Of a stretch of DNA of 64,000 nucleotides, positions 1 through 9,026 are shown piece by piece. The notes beneath the pieces were generated by a model, which searched no databases, was not told the DNA's origin, and was given only the letters and a program-made list of their open reading frames with translations. Within the stretch, counting starts at the first letter, position 1. The number at the start of each line of letters is the position of its first letter. The stretch is from Glaciecola flavus (GTDB lineage: Bacteria; Pseudomonadota; Gammaproteobacteria; Enterobacterales; Alteromonadaceae). A program made the translations under genes and the position numbers. Where the stretch lies: positions 186,001 to 250,000 of the forward strand of contig NZ_JBHRSW010000005.1 in NCBI RefSeq assembly GCF_042646125.1. Reading direction: 5' to 3'.

Positions 1-441
1 GGCTTATCCCCGATGAAGTCTAAAGGCATTTGGCATCTATCTGAGATGATTATTAAACAACACGATGGGCAAGTTCCGGCAGATTTTAAAGCACTAGAAG
101 CCATGCCCGCAGTGGGTCATAAAACAGCATCTGTTGTGATGGCGCAGGCTTTCAATATACCGGCCTTTCCAGTAGACACCCATATACATCGACTTATGTA
201 TAGATGGGGGCTATCAAATGGAAAAAGTGTAGAACAGACCGAAAAAGATGCAAAACGCATTTTCCCAAAAGAAAAATGGAATAAGCTACATTTGCAAATC
301 ATTTTTTACGGACGCGAATACTGCCCTGCCAGAGGCTTTTCTTTGGATAAATGTATTATCACCCGACAATACGGACGGCGTAGTTTTATTAATGACGTAT
401 TAAAAGCACAAAATAAAAAGAGTAGTAAAACTAGGGTCTGA
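1..441 (+). CDS. nth: Endonuclease III family protein, 3' part only
   Basis: The reading frame is open from base 1, so the N-terminal third or more lies outside the window. The visible part aligns with the C-terminal part of endonuclease III, a base-excision-repair DNA glycosylase/AP lyase. A helix-hairpin-helix segment (AMPAVGHKTASVV) holds the catalytic Lys of the family, and VDTHIHRL holds the catalytic Asp. The Fe-S loop is degenerate: of the C-X6-C-X2-C-X5-C ligands only the first and third Cys remain, with Leu and Tyr at the second and fourth positions (CPARGFSLDKC then IITRQY). Catalysis looks intact but the 4Fe-4S cluster is probably missing. The Met at position 13 falls inside the conserved fold and is not a credible start. 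Confidence 0.85.
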   Translation, partial: GLSPMKSKGIWHLSEMIIKQHDGQVPADFKALEAMPAVGHKTASVVMAQAFNIPAFPVDTHIHRLMYRWGLSNGKSVEQTEKDAKRIFPKEKWNKLHLQIIFYGREYCPARGFSLDKCIITRQYGRRSFINDVLKAQNKKSSKTRV

Positions 442-616
442 AATCAAAATAAATAATTACCGACACCGATATTTCATATGTAGCTGAGATTAAACCACAT
501 ATCTCGCACCAAGTAATTCAATGCGTAATCAGTTATTAGCCGACTAAATGGCCAATTTCCCTTCAAAAAACTCACCTTATCAGTTAGGCCGATGTAACAA
601 TAGCTTAGGTAAGATT

Positions 617-647
617 GCAAAAAAAATGACCGCATTAAGCGGTCATT
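617..647 (-). terminator. Rho-independent terminator after the small peptide gene
   Basis: A 9-bp perfect stem (AATGACCGC / GCGGTCATT) with a 5-nt loop is followed, on the minus strand, by a run of T residues. It lies about 28 bases after the stop codon of the 23-codon gene at 675-746 and supports that gene being a real transcription unit. Confidence 0.8.
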
Positions 648-674
648 TAGAGAATCAAATCTAGCAACTACTTG

Positions 675-746
675 CTATCGCTTGTCTCTCCACAATTGAC
701 TTCCACCAGTAACTTGCTTTTGAGTTTGAGTATTAACTTTTTTCAT
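675..746 (-). CDS. Putative 23-residue secreted peptide precursor with double-glycine leader
   Basis: This 23-codon frame begins with ATG. A GGAG ribosome-binding site lies 9 bases upstream and a strong terminator lies just downstream. The product starts MKKVNTQTQKQVTGG and continues with SQLWRDKR. The VTGG motif, preceded by a short polar Lys/Gln-rich stretch, resembles the double-glycine leaders that C39-peptidase ABC exporters cleave. A C39 exporter and its HlyD partner lie upstream on the same strand (1213-4534). If cleaved after GG, the mature peptide would be only 8 residues. Function (bacteriocin, signal peptide or other) is unknown. No homologue is recognised, and a chance short ORF remains possible. 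Confidence 0.5.
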   Translation of the reverse strand: MKKVNTQTQKQVTGGSQLWRDKR

Positions 747-1212
747 TGTGTACAGCTCCGTCTAATAGATCTTAATGAGAGTAATTTTTAATAGCTTAAT
801 GTTATTTGTTTTCTCTAAGAATGCGTTTTCTTAGGAAGCAAATCGATATATTCGTTTGTGGAACACAAAATTAAATGCATCGCTTATTTGCTTCAATACA
901 AAGGTATAAAATAAACTACGTATGATCCATACTTTTTTTTAAAAAAACAGAATAAATATAAAAAACAACAATTCTATTCCAATAACGAATAATAATTGAT
1001 TGCATTTTAACCATTAGTGCATAAATTAAAGCCTGCGCGTCAAAAAGCGTAGTAAATTCTATACGGTAGTATTGATAAAGCTAACAATGGTAATGAGTGG
1101 GAATTCGAACTTTGCTGGAAAAACTTAAAAAATATCTACGACAACTTAAGTATGCTGAACTCGGGATTTAGGGCGCTGCTGGACGGTGTTGCTTATCCCG
1201 AGTTTAGCTTAA
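747..1212. other. Intergenic region between the exporter and the small peptide gene
   Basis: AT-rich, with no convincing gene. It contains a small hairpin at 815-834 (CTAAGAA / TTCTTAG) upstream of the peptide gene and a larger inverted repeat at 1158-1204, listed separately. No clear promoter was recognised for the peptide gene. Confidence 0.6.
1158..1204 (-). repeat. Inverted repeat downstream of the ABC exporter (CCAGCA-loop family)
   Basis: The arms AACTCGGGA and TCCCGAGTT are perfectly complementary, and their flanks pair imperfectly. The stem starts 9 bases after the exporter stop codon. Read on the minus strand, the loop (GATAAGCAACACCGTCCAGC and on) closely matches the loop of the inverted repeat at 20496-20573, although the arms differ. 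It may act as a transcription terminator, but no T-run follows the stem. Confidence 0.6.
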
Positions 1213-3321
1213 CTAAGCTAAAGCGATTTCGCGGTCGGCAGTGGCAATGGTTTCTTTACGATGGGCTACGCTTATACGCGTAATGTTCATTTCATTCAGA
1301 GTGGCGACCACCTTTTTTTCCATCGCATGATCAAGCGCAGATGTTGCTTCGTCCATGAACAGTATCGATGGGTTGGCATACAGGGCACGGGCAATCAAAA
1401 TACGCTGAACCTGTCCACCACTCAGTGAAGTGCTGTGACTGCCTGCCACTACCGTATGAAACTGCATTGGGAAATGCATAATTTCATCATAAACATGCGC
1501 TTTTTTTGCAGCCTCATAAACCCGTTCTTCATCAATTACGGTATCGGCAAAGGCAATGTTCATAAACAACGTGCCAGAAATCAAGCCCTCTTGCTGGCTA
1601 ATAATAGCAACATGCTTTCGGTAATGTTGTTTGCCTATTGAATGAAGGGGTACATTGTCGATCAATATGTCTCCCTGTGTAGGCTCAATAACACCTGCTA
1701 GCAGTTTAATAAGCGTCGTCTTGCCCACACCAGAAGGGCCAGTGATGACTACATGCTCTCCATCTTCAATATCTATATTCAGATTTTCAAATAGAGGGCT
1801 TCGCGCACCATCGTGCACGTATGTTAACTGTCGAGTACTGACACGGCCATTTATCTTTTGTTTAATAGCACCATCACCCAACATATTGGCCTCAACATCT
1901 TCCACTTCAATATCTGACAATCGATCTAAATCAACCTTCAAAATTTTAAAACTTAAGATATTGTCAACCAATGATTTGCTTTGGGTGGAGAAGATTTCTC
2001 TGTAAGCAATAAACGCGAATAGCATACCGAGTGTAATTTCCTGTTGTATTACCGCTAATGCACCGATATACAAAATAATCAAACGCTCTACTTGCCCAAG
2101 TAATTCATTACTCGCGGTATACCAAAGCTTTAGTTTCATTTGTACCACACTGGCATTCATTTTCTTTACATAAAATGCTTTCCATTGTTGGTATCTCGCC
2201 CCTTCTCTCCCATAAAGCTTTACCGCGAGCATATTGCTTATGGTTTCAAAAAATGTGTGCGACTCTTTCACACTTTCAGTAAAAAATGTGCCTGCAAACA
2301 ACACCTCTTGACGGACTAGATACGTTCTAAGCCCCCAATAAAATAAAAAGAATCCCCCTGAGATTAAGGCTAAAACAGGCATGTATATAAACATGACTAT
2401 GATAGTGACTATAGACATCAAGCCATCGATGAAGCCATCTACCAACTGCTCAGTAAAACTCTCCTTTAGCTGGTCTAAAACGCGAAATTTGGTATTGATA
2501 TCTGCAATGTTTCTAGATTCGAAATAACTGATAGGCAGTCTGACTAAGCGTTGAAAAAAATAAGATGAAAAACTGGCGTGCCAATGATAACCAATGACAA
2601 TAGACGCCCATCCTCTAAACATTCTCACTACAAAAATAAAAAGCGTTAAGCCAATACCACCAAATATGACTGGCAATAAATACTGGTTTTCACTCACGCC
2701 GACAAAATCATCTATAACCACCTGACTCACAAGAGGGATGGTCATTACCATCAATTGCGCAACAAAAGTTAAAACAATTAAATTTAGTAGTCCTTTTGCT
2801 AAGCCCTTTGATCGAAAAAATAACTCGCGAAACGTTAACAAAGAGCGCGCTTTTTCGTTCGCTAGCTCCCACGTCGTTTTTGCTGCATTGAAAGCCTCAG
2901 CTTGAGCAATCTCGATCATCATTGCATATCCAGTGAAGTGCTTAGCTACCTCTTCTTCTGTCATCAAGATTTTGCCTACGGCAGGATCGTGAATAGTGTA
3001 CTTTTTCCCATTAATTTTGCTCAGTACAACAAAATGAGACAAGTCCCAGTGTAAGACAGCGGGTAGTGTAAGCTCTGGCATATGCTCCATACCCAGCTCA
3101 TAGACATCCCCGATTAAGCCCTCGTTCTCACAGATACTGGATAAGTCTGCGATTGACATTCCCTCTTTTCCAAAACGGTATTTACTGCGCAATTGATGTA
3201 AAGACACGTCCAAACCATGATGTTGAAAACACATGGTTAGGGATGCTAAGCCACATTCTGACATTTCATTTTGCAAGACAACCGGTGTTTTTTTGCGGTG
3301 GCTAAAAAAAGAGATATCCAT
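1213..3321 (-). CDS. Peptidase-containing ABC transporter (C39 bacteriocin-type exporter)
   Basis: This 702-residue inner-membrane protein fuses three modules. Residues 1-135 form a C39 cysteine peptidase with the catalytic triad visible: Cys23 in NEMSECGLAS, His96 in LHWDLSHF and Asp112 in IHDPAVG. A transmembrane domain with several hydrophobic helices spans about residues 165-450. The C-terminal ATPase has Walker A GPSGVGKT near residue 530, signature LSGGQ, Walker B ILFMDEATSALD and an H-loop His in SVAHR. Such proteins cleave double-glycine leaders and export the peptide, usually with an HlyD adaptor and TolC. The HlyD gene lies 25 bases upstream. The intact triad predicts true leader processing, and the best local substrate is the peptide at 675-746. 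Confidence 0.95.
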   Translation of the reverse strand: MDISFFSHRKKTPVVLQNEMSECGLASLTMCFQHHGLDVSLHQLRSKYRFGKEGMSIADLSSICENEGLIGDVYELGMEHMPELTLPAVLHWDLSHFVVLSKINGKKYTIHDPAVGKILMTEEEVAKHFTGYAMMIEIAQAEAFNAAKTTWELANEKARSLLTFRELFFRSKGLAKGLLNLIVLTFVAQLMVMTIPLVSQVVIDDFVGVSENQYLLPVIFGGIGLTLFIFVVRMFRGWASIVIGYHWHASFSSYFFQRLVRLPISYFESRNIADINTKFRVLDQLKESFTEQLVDGFIDGLMSIVTIIVMFIYMPVLALISGGFFLFYWGLRTYLVRQEVLFAGTFFTESVKESHTFFETISNMLAVKLYGREGARYQQWKAFYVKKMNASVVQMKLKLWYTASNELLGQVERLIILYIGALAVIQQEITLGMLFAFIAYREIFSTQSKSLVDNILSFKILKVDLDRLSDIEVEDVEANMLGDGAIKQKINGRVSTRQLTYVHDGARSPLFENLNIDIEDGEHVVITGPSGVGKTTLIKLLAGVIEPTQGDILIDNVPLHSIGKQHYRKHVAIISQQEGLISGTLFMNIAFADTVIDEERVYEAAKKAHVYDEIMHFPMQFHTVVAGSHSTSLSGGQVQRILIARALYANPSILFMDEATSALDHAMEKKVVATLNEMNITRISVAHRKETIATADREIALA

Positions 3322-3346
3322 TTATTTGCAAAGCTCCAACTGTAAA

Positions 3347-4534
3347 CTAAGGCTTTTTATCAAAGCCAAACAACAAATCAAACAAGGATGTCTTATCCAC
3401 CACAATATCCGAGCCAACAGCCATGCCTGTAACTAAACTCACGTTATCGGGTACTTTGTCTATCGTGGCCTTAACTACAAAATAGGTAGTAGCTTGTAAG
3501 CCTTGCCCGTGCTTATTGACCATATTTCCCGGCACCGGAGAGCTTGAGACTGATTGTACTGTCGCTAACAGCGCACCAAACTTATTGACAGGGTAAGCCG
3601 ACAGCTCAACATGAATTTGATGACCAACTTGAATTTGGCGATAGTTTTTAGCTGGAATGTATAATACGAGGGAGGATTTTTCTCGTGTATTTGAAAGCGT
3701 AATAACTGATTGTCCAGATACAACCGGCAAACCTTCCTGAGTGAAAATATTGTCTACCACACAATTGCATGGAGACAAGATCTGCAATCCATCTTGCAAG
3801 CGTGCTCTCGCAAGCTGCATACGGTCAATATGTGCTTGTTGACTATGTTTTTCTCGCTGGAAGTTTTCTTCTAGATGCAAGCCTTGCAATGCGAGTGATT
3901 TAACCAAGGATTCTTCTTTAAGTAAGTTAGCCTCAATTTGCGCCAATGCGCGCACTTGCTCATCAACTAAGGTCGCAGCAATCAAACCACTTTCCACATT
4001 TTTACGGTATCGCTGAAGTACTCGTTCTTCAACAACCAAAGTATTGCGCAACTGCTGGATGATTTTGTGCTGTTCAAGCGATTGCCATTCAAGGTTTTGT
4101 TTACTTTCCTGAAAAAATCTATTCGCGTCTTCAATGTGTTTTTTCGCCGTAGTGATTTGTAATTCAATGTCCTGTAAATCTGCATGCAGTTTACGCTGAT
4201 TTCGGTTTTCGAGTAACAGTAAAACCTGCCCTTCTGTCACCTTCTCGCCCTCACTGACATTTATATTAGAGACAATTTGATCATCCTGATTCACCACCAT
4301 CTGGTGATAATCTTTACCAGCAATAACTTCGCCTTCGGCCGCCATATGCACAGGTAATTTTATCAAAAATAGGGATAAGACAATAAAAACAAGTAATAGA
4401 AGAAATGTGAGTGTATACGCAGACAACTTGGGCGGAGATTGCACAAAAAAGGGTTTTTGGCCTTGAGAAAACACATTATCGACAGATTCCTGTCGATAGG
4501 AAACGCGTTCATCAGGTATTTGTTGCTCACTCAA
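3347..4534 (-). CDS. HlyD/CvaA-type membrane fusion protein
   Basis: This 395-residue periplasmic adaptor has one N-terminal membrane anchor at about residues 40-62 (LTFLLLLVFIVLSLFLI), a biotinyl-lipoyl-like half motif (VNVSEGEKV-type, here INVSEGEKVTEGQVLLLLEN), a long coiled coil at about 120-240 and a C-terminal beta domain ending near the stop. It should link the ABC exporter encoded immediately downstream to an outer-membrane TolC channel, which is not in this window. The start is a TTG codon with GGAG 9 bases upstream; no in-frame ATG is available nearby. The pair forms an operon transcribed from the promoter at 4598-4626. Confidence 0.9.
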   Translation of the reverse strand: MSEQQIPDERVSYRQESVDNVFSQGQKPFFVQSPPKLSAYTLTFLLLLVFIVLSLFLIKLPVHMAAEGEVIAGKDYHQMVVNQDDQIVSNINVSEGEKVTEGQVLLLLENRNQRKLHADLQDIELQITTAKKHIEDANRFFQESKQNLEWQSLEQHKIIQQLRNTLVVEERVLQRYRKNVESGLIAATLVDEQVRALAQIEANLLKEESLVKSLALQGLHLEENFQREKHSQQAHIDRMQLARARLQDGLQILSPCNCVVDNIFTQEGLPVVSGQSVITLSNTREKSSLVLYIPAKNYRQIQVGHQIHVELSAYPVNKFGALLATVQSVSSSPVPGNMVNKHGQGLQATTYFVVKATIDKVPDNVSLVTGMAVGSDIVVDKTSLFDLLFGFDKKP

Positions 4535-4597
4535 AACGGCCTACTCCAAGCATAAAAAACACCCGTAAAATCATATGTATGAAGAAATCAAAATGAG

Positions 4598-4626
4598 AGA
4601 ATAAACGCTAAATCCAGTGAGTTCAA
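4598..4626 (-). promoter_or_regulatory. Candidate sigma-70 promoter for the HlyD-ABC operon
   Basis: On the minus strand TTGAAC and TATTCT are separated by 17 bases, about 65 bases before the HlyD start codon. This is predicted from sequence match only. Confidence 0.45.
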
Positions 4627-4816
4627 CACGATATAAGTACGAAAACACAAATGATTCTTTGTCTCCGAGCCATGGATTTATTCTTATAACACCGCCGCGT
4701 GATAATTTTGTTTAAATATCACACACATTTAATCGTATTGTTTATAAATTGCGAATTATTCACCCTGTTTTTCATTCTATACTTTTTCCACCTATTCAGT
4801 GATTTGTTGCTCTACC

Positions 4817-5755
4817 ATGTTAAGAAAAATAATTTTTGCCATTACCGTAAGTACAATGACGTGTTCTGCATTCGCTTTTGAATGGAACATCACCTCACTC
4901 AGAACGACACTCTCTAGGCCGGATACGAGTCACACGCTCATATTTCAACAACAAAATGATCCTACTCAAAAAACGGCCTTCTTGCTCACGCCTATCAACA
5001 ATGAGAGATTGGGCTTGTTTGTCGATGTGAACGGCGTAGAGATTGGTTATGCTGTCGACGTCTTGCCTAATGACGTTGAAACTAAAACACAAAATTTTCT
5101 TTTTGCTTATCGAAAATTAAAGCATTCAAAAATAACCCTGAACTATCAAATTTTAGAAGGCTTTAACACTGACGTAGAAGATTTAAGCCCCAACGGAATA
5201 AGCTCTCAAATACTGGAAGGACAGTTTCTTGAAAACACTAAATCAACGAAGATTGAGTTATTTGGGCAACACAACTTATTCACTTTTAACAATAAAGAAT
5301 CACTATTCGAACACTTCTTTCTAAATCGCCCCAAATTGAGTGACCGTTTTGATTGGTCTCTGAGCATTGTTGGTGGATGGTCTTTTAAACATCTTTCGCT
5401 CGAAAGCCCTGAATCACTGTTATTTCAACCTAGTTTTTTGTCATCCCCCGTTCCCACCGTTGGTAAACTAGAGTCAAACTCGATTAATGCAAATGTAGGC
5501 CCATTCCTCTCCGTTAACTTACCGAACAATTTTAACTTCTTTGCCGAATATAAAATCGGTAGAGGACATATAAAGAACACCAATACAGAAACTGGCTTAA
5601 AAGAGTCGGGGGACGAAAAAGCGAATGCAATCGGCGCTGGGTTCTCTTGGACATCGAAGGATGAAAAAACCTTGGTATTGCTGCGGGCTTGGAATCAAAA
5701 AGGCCGCCACATAGAGACGTCTTTTGGCGATTTGTCAGTGGTTCGGTTCTTCTGA
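4817..5755 (+). CDS. Putative outer-membrane beta-barrel protein, unknown function
   Basis: The protein has 312 residues from the ATG at 4817; a GTG 18 bases earlier adds an unlikely MICCST extension. A Sec signal peptide is clear (MLRKIIFAITVSTMTCSAFA, cleaved before FEWN). The rest alternates polar and hydrophobic residues, with repeated aromatic-rich strands and glycine turns such as SIVGGWSF and NAIGAGFSW. It ends in VVRFF, and a C-terminal Phe is typical of barrels inserted by the BAM machinery. No family was recognised. It is transcribed alone, divergent from the HlyD operon and convergent with the TonB receptor, sharing a bidirectional terminator. Confidence 0.75.
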   Translation: MLRKIIFAITVSTMTCSAFAFEWNITSLRTTLSRPDTSHTLIFQQQNDPTQKTAFLLTPINNERLGLFVDVNGVEIGYAVDVLPNDVETKTQNFLFAYRKLKHSKITLNYQILEGFNTDVEDLSPNGISSQILEGQFLENTKSTKIELFGQHNLFTFNNKESLFEHFFLNRPKLSDRFDWSLSIVGGWSFKHLSLESPESLLFQPSFLSSPVPTVGKLESNSINANVGPFLSVNLPNNFNFFAEYKIGRGHIKNTNTETGLKESGDEKANAIGAGFSWTSKDEKTLVLLRAWNQKGRHIETSFGDLSVVRFF

Positions 5756-5790
5756 ATTTACCATTTAAACTACAAATCCTAGCATAAAAA

Positions 5791-5816
5791 AAGCCAAGCA
5801 ACACTATGCTTGGCTT
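5791..5816. terminator. Bidirectional Rho-independent terminator
   Basis: A perfect 10-bp stem (AAGCCAAGCA / TGCTTGGCTT) with a 6-nt loop is flanked by A-rich sequence upstream and T-rich sequence downstream. It lies between the convergent genes ending at 5755 and 5872 and can serve both. Confidence 0.85.
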
Positions 5817-5871
5817 TTGTTCATATCAAAGCTGTAAATTGACCAATGTATCCATCAGCCTAATTACATTT

Positions 5872-8589
5872 TTAATAAGTGTATTTTGCTTGTAAGTACC
5901 AAGTACCACCATTAAAACCAAACGGGCTTGATTCAGAGTACAACTGCCCTAAACCGCCAGCGTCTGGGTTTTCTTCTGGGTAGGTATCAAACAAGTTATC
6001 TACACCAACAATAAACTCCAGTTGATCTGACATGCGGTAAGCTACTTGTGCATCAATTAGGACTTCTGCACCAATGCCGGGAACACCGTTTCCAGTATCA
6101 TCCCATCCACCGTAATACACGGCACGAAGTAACGTTCTGATGTTACCGTCAGTGTGGCTCCATGAGATATTGCCTCGCGTATTAGGCAGCAAATCTTCAA
6201 TTGCATTCACACGTCCAGCGCTAATCGGATTAACTGTACCGACACTATCTACTTCGGTCTCGTTATAGTTAGCTGCAACCGTGATTCGCGAATCACCACC
6301 CATGAAATCAAAATCGATGTTACCAACGATGTCAATACCAGTTGTGGTGGTACCGAAACTGTTAGAGAAGAATCTAAATTCAGAGAGGTCATCCAAGCCC
6401 AAGAAATCTTGACGATTAATCACGCCTTGTGCATCAAGTGTGGTCAACGCTTCTGACACAGTAGCGAAGTCTGAGCCAGCACCACCAGCAAAATTCAAGG
6501 CAGACAAGAAGTCAACATTTGCACCTAGTGCGACACGATCCGTCAATTCAATATTGTAGTAATCGACTGTCCAGCTTGTACCCGCAACATCAAAACCAAT
6601 ACCAAAGGAATAGTTAACCGCTTCTTCAGGGCCTAATTGTGGACGGCCGTTACCTGCACTTTCAACAAAATCTGCGGCTAGCTGCCCCGCGACTGAAGAC
6701 AAAGGCAAGGTACCTTGGTCAACCAACACACCGTTCACATTTTGTGTTGTCACGTTAGTGATATTTGCTTGACCGGCAGTGGGTGCGTGGAAACCTGTTG
6801 AATAAGCTGCGCGCAATCTGATTTCATCTGTTAGGTGGTAAATACCTGCTAGTTTAAAATCAGTCGTATTGCCAAATTCACTAAAGTCTTCAACACGTAC
6901 GGCCGTTTGTAGCGTCAACTCTTCGGTAACATCTGCTTCTAAATCAATATAGAAAGCCGTACTGTCTTGAGACGCAGTAGTGGTTGCTGGGAAGCCGCCG
7001 AAACCATTTGAACTAGATGCGAAGCCTTGGTCTGCAAGTGGTCCTAAGGCAAAAGAGGCGTTATCTCCAGCATATAAATCAAACTCTTCTTCTCTGTATT
7101 CCGCACCAAAGGCAATGTTCAAATCTGAATACAAACCGACATCCAGTGTGTAAACAAAGTTTGCATTAAACAAGGTTTCTGATTGTTTTTGTCCACCGGG
7201 CACAAAGTCTCTAGGCGTATCTGGACCTAATGAGGCATTGATTGTATTTCTTATAAAGAAATCAGTTCTGTTTGAACCCTGTTGTGCACTGATATCATAA
7301 TAAAAGCCGTTTCCGATATTTAACTCGCCTTTCACACCCACAGTAATCGCAGTGTCTTCGTTTGTTCCACCAAAACGCGGTACAAAACCAGCAGGGATGG
7401 TCTCGATGAACGAGAAACAGTTGTCATCAGCTGTGACCTGCGCTAAGAACGTAGGATCTGGATTCACGCCGCCTTGACCGCCTAGAGGGATACCGTCAAT
7501 ACATGAGCCACCCATACCCAAACCATCTAAATCACCCACCAATACTGAAGGCACACCATCGTCTGCTCTTAAACCGGTTGCTGGATCAACCAAAGGGCCA
7601 CGGTAAACACCGCCACGTTGACTAGATGGGCCACCCACTACGTTACGATAGAAGAATCCACCTGTCACCATACGTTCGCCGTAATTACCGAACAAGTAAA
7701 CCGTGGCTTGCTCACTAATATCGTATTCAGAGTTAACGAATAACTTGATATCGTCTTCTACATCAGGTTGCCCCCAATACTGAGGTACTTCGCTGGTGTA
7801 AGTATTGATCAGTTCAAAGTCAGAGACAGGCGTGTAACCATTTGCTATTTGAAAGGCGACATCGTCGCGAACTACAGAACGTACTGTACCGTCAACATCT
7901 TTGATTTCGGCCGTAATATTGACGAAACCAGCATCACCCAAAGGCAAACCAGCATTTGCAGATACAACAAAATTGTCGCCGTCACCTTCGAACGTCGAAC
8001 CATATCTAGCTTGAACTTCGAAGCCCTCAGCATTGTCTTTTAGAATAAAGTTCAAAACACCTGCAATAGCATCAGAACCATACTGTGACGAAGCGCCATC
8101 ACGTAAAACCTCAACTTGCTTTAATGCCATTGAAGGAATGGCAGAGATATCCACGCCTTGCGCGCCATCAGAAATACCACCACCTAAAAAGGAGATGATT
8201 GAACCGCGGTGACGTCTCTTACCGTTAACCAATACCAGTACGTTGTCTGGCGACAAACCACGTAAGTTAGCAGGACGCACGATTGTTGCTGCGTCACTTA
8301 TAGGCTGTGTGTTTACATCAAACGAAGGTACTGAAGTACGCAATAAATCTTGCACATCAGTTGATGAATTTTGTCTAAATTCTACACCGCCAATGACATC
8401 AACAGGCACAGGTGAATCTGCAGCAGAACGATTTGTTACACGCGTGCCGGTAACAATAATATTTTCGGTTTGTGATTCTTCTGCGTTATCTTGAGCTAAG
8501 GCGGGTACTGCGATAGTCATTGTACTGACTGCTGAAGCAGCCAAGACACCACTGATTGCCTTAGTGAGTTTTGACATAGAGGTTTTCAT
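5872..8589 (-). CDS. TonB-dependent receptor
   Basis: This 905-residue outer-membrane receptor starts at the ATG at 8589 (MKTSMSKLTKAISG), preceded by a GGGA-like ribosome site; the open frame continues 60 codons further up into a hairpin element and is not used. The signal peptide ends at VPALA. A plug domain follows (ENIIVTGTRV TonB-box region, then VDVIGGVEF, LRGLSPDNVLVLVNGKRR, VEVLRDGASSQYGSDAIAGVLNFILK). A 22-strand-type barrel completes the protein and ends in AKYTY. It imports a ligand too large or scarce for porins, using TonB energy. No substrate-linked neighbour exists, so the ligand is unknown. It is separate from the glycan locus receptor at 41419-44358. Confidence 0.93.
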   Translation of the reverse strand: MKTSMSKLTKAISGVLAASAVSTMTIAVPALAQDNAEESQTENIIVTGTRVTNRSAADSPVPVDVIGGVEFRQNSSTDVQDLLRTSVPSFDVNTQPISDAATIVRPANLRGLSPDNVLVLVNGKRRHRGSIISFLGGGISDGAQGVDISAIPSMALKQVEVLRDGASSQYGSDAIAGVLNFILKDNAEGFEVQARYGSTFEGDGDNFVVSANAGLPLGDAGFVNITAEIKDVDGTVRSVVRDDVAFQIANGYTPVSDFELINTYTSEVPQYWGQPDVEDDIKLFVNSEYDISEQATVYLFGNYGERMVTGGFFYRNVVGGPSSQRGGVYRGPLVDPATGLRADDGVPSVLVGDLDGLGMGGSCIDGIPLGGQGGVNPDPTFLAQVTADDNCFSFIETIPAGFVPRFGGTNEDTAITVGVKGELNIGNGFYYDISAQQGSNRTDFFIRNTINASLGPDTPRDFVPGGQKQSETLFNANFVYTLDVGLYSDLNIAFGAEYREEEFDLYAGDNASFALGPLADQGFASSSNGFGGFPATTTASQDSTAFYIDLEADVTEELTLQTAVRVEDFSEFGNTTDFKLAGIYHLTDEIRLRAAYSTGFHAPTAGQANITNVTTQNVNGVLVDQGTLPLSSVAGQLAADFVESAGNGRPQLGPEEAVNYSFGIGFDVAGTSWTVDYYNIELTDRVALGANVDFLSALNFAGGAGSDFATVSEALTTLDAQGVINRQDFLGLDDLSEFRFFSNSFGTTTTGIDIVGNIDFDFMGGDSRITVAANYNETEVDSVGTVNPISAGRVNAIEDLLPNTRGNISWSHTDGNIRTLLRAVYYGGWDDTGNGVPGIGAEVLIDAQVAYRMSDQLEFIVGVDNLFDTYPEENPDAGGLGQLYSESSPFGFNGGTWYLQAKYTY

Positions 8590-9026
8590 GATTTTTTCCC
8601 GGTTATTTATTATTCTGTAATATGGCAAGGTTATATTTGTTTTGGTTTGCCATATCGCCAATATGAAATTGACTAGAGGCTGTTTATCTTGATTGATTCT
8701 TTTTGTTGGCTCTAAAATTGGATAAAACAAGGCGTAGTTGGTGCAGTTTGGTGGTTCCAAATAAGCCAACTACAACGAAGTACTATCCAATTTTAGAGCC
8801 AACAAAAAGAATCAATCAAAATAAACAGCCTCTATTATCTTTATATAGATCAATACGATAAAAAACAAATGATTTATAAGATAAATACCTCCATTTGCGA
8901 CAAACAGCGGCAATCGCATGCTCAGATTCATCTTTTGGTAATACAAGGGCTTTACGCTTCCGTTTTAATTTTTTTACTCGGTATGCCGCGTTACCGCAAA
9001 TATCGATATGCAAGCTGGAGTCACTT
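8590..9026. other. Divergent intergenic region with a long hairpin
   Basis: The region between the TonB receptor and glpQ is dominated by the inverted repeat at 8674-8834. Outside it there is no credible gene. Open frames that extend the two neighbouring genes into it lack ribosome sites and signal-peptide logic. Confidence 0.6.
8674..8834. repeat. Long inverted repeat (51-bp arms, one mismatch)
   Basis: The arms 8674-8724 and 8784-8834 are complementary at 50 of 51 positions. They enclose a 59-base loop that contains a second stem, GTAGTTGG (8734-8741) with CCAACTAC (8766-8773). The element sits between divergent genes, so transcripts of either would carry part of it only if their promoters lie outside. 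It is not a standard terminator. Confidence 0.85.

Noticed and set aside
747..1014. Further short frames resembling leader peptides near the exporter
   Set aside because: Frames starting at 880 and 1014 on the minus strand are AT-rich, lack ribosome sites and have no GG motif.
1158..1204. Integron attC site
   Set aside because: The end bases vaguely resemble the core sites, but GTTRRRY is not matched, there is no integrase and the loop belongs to a hairpin found again at 20496.
5872..8589. TonB receptor as part of the N-glycan system
   Set aside because: It lies 18 kb away from the locus with unrelated neighbours and has no LacI-type operator upstream.
8590..8769. N-terminal extension of the TonB receptor
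   Set aside because: It would run through the arm and loop of a hairpin and place 60 residues in front of a normal signal peptide.
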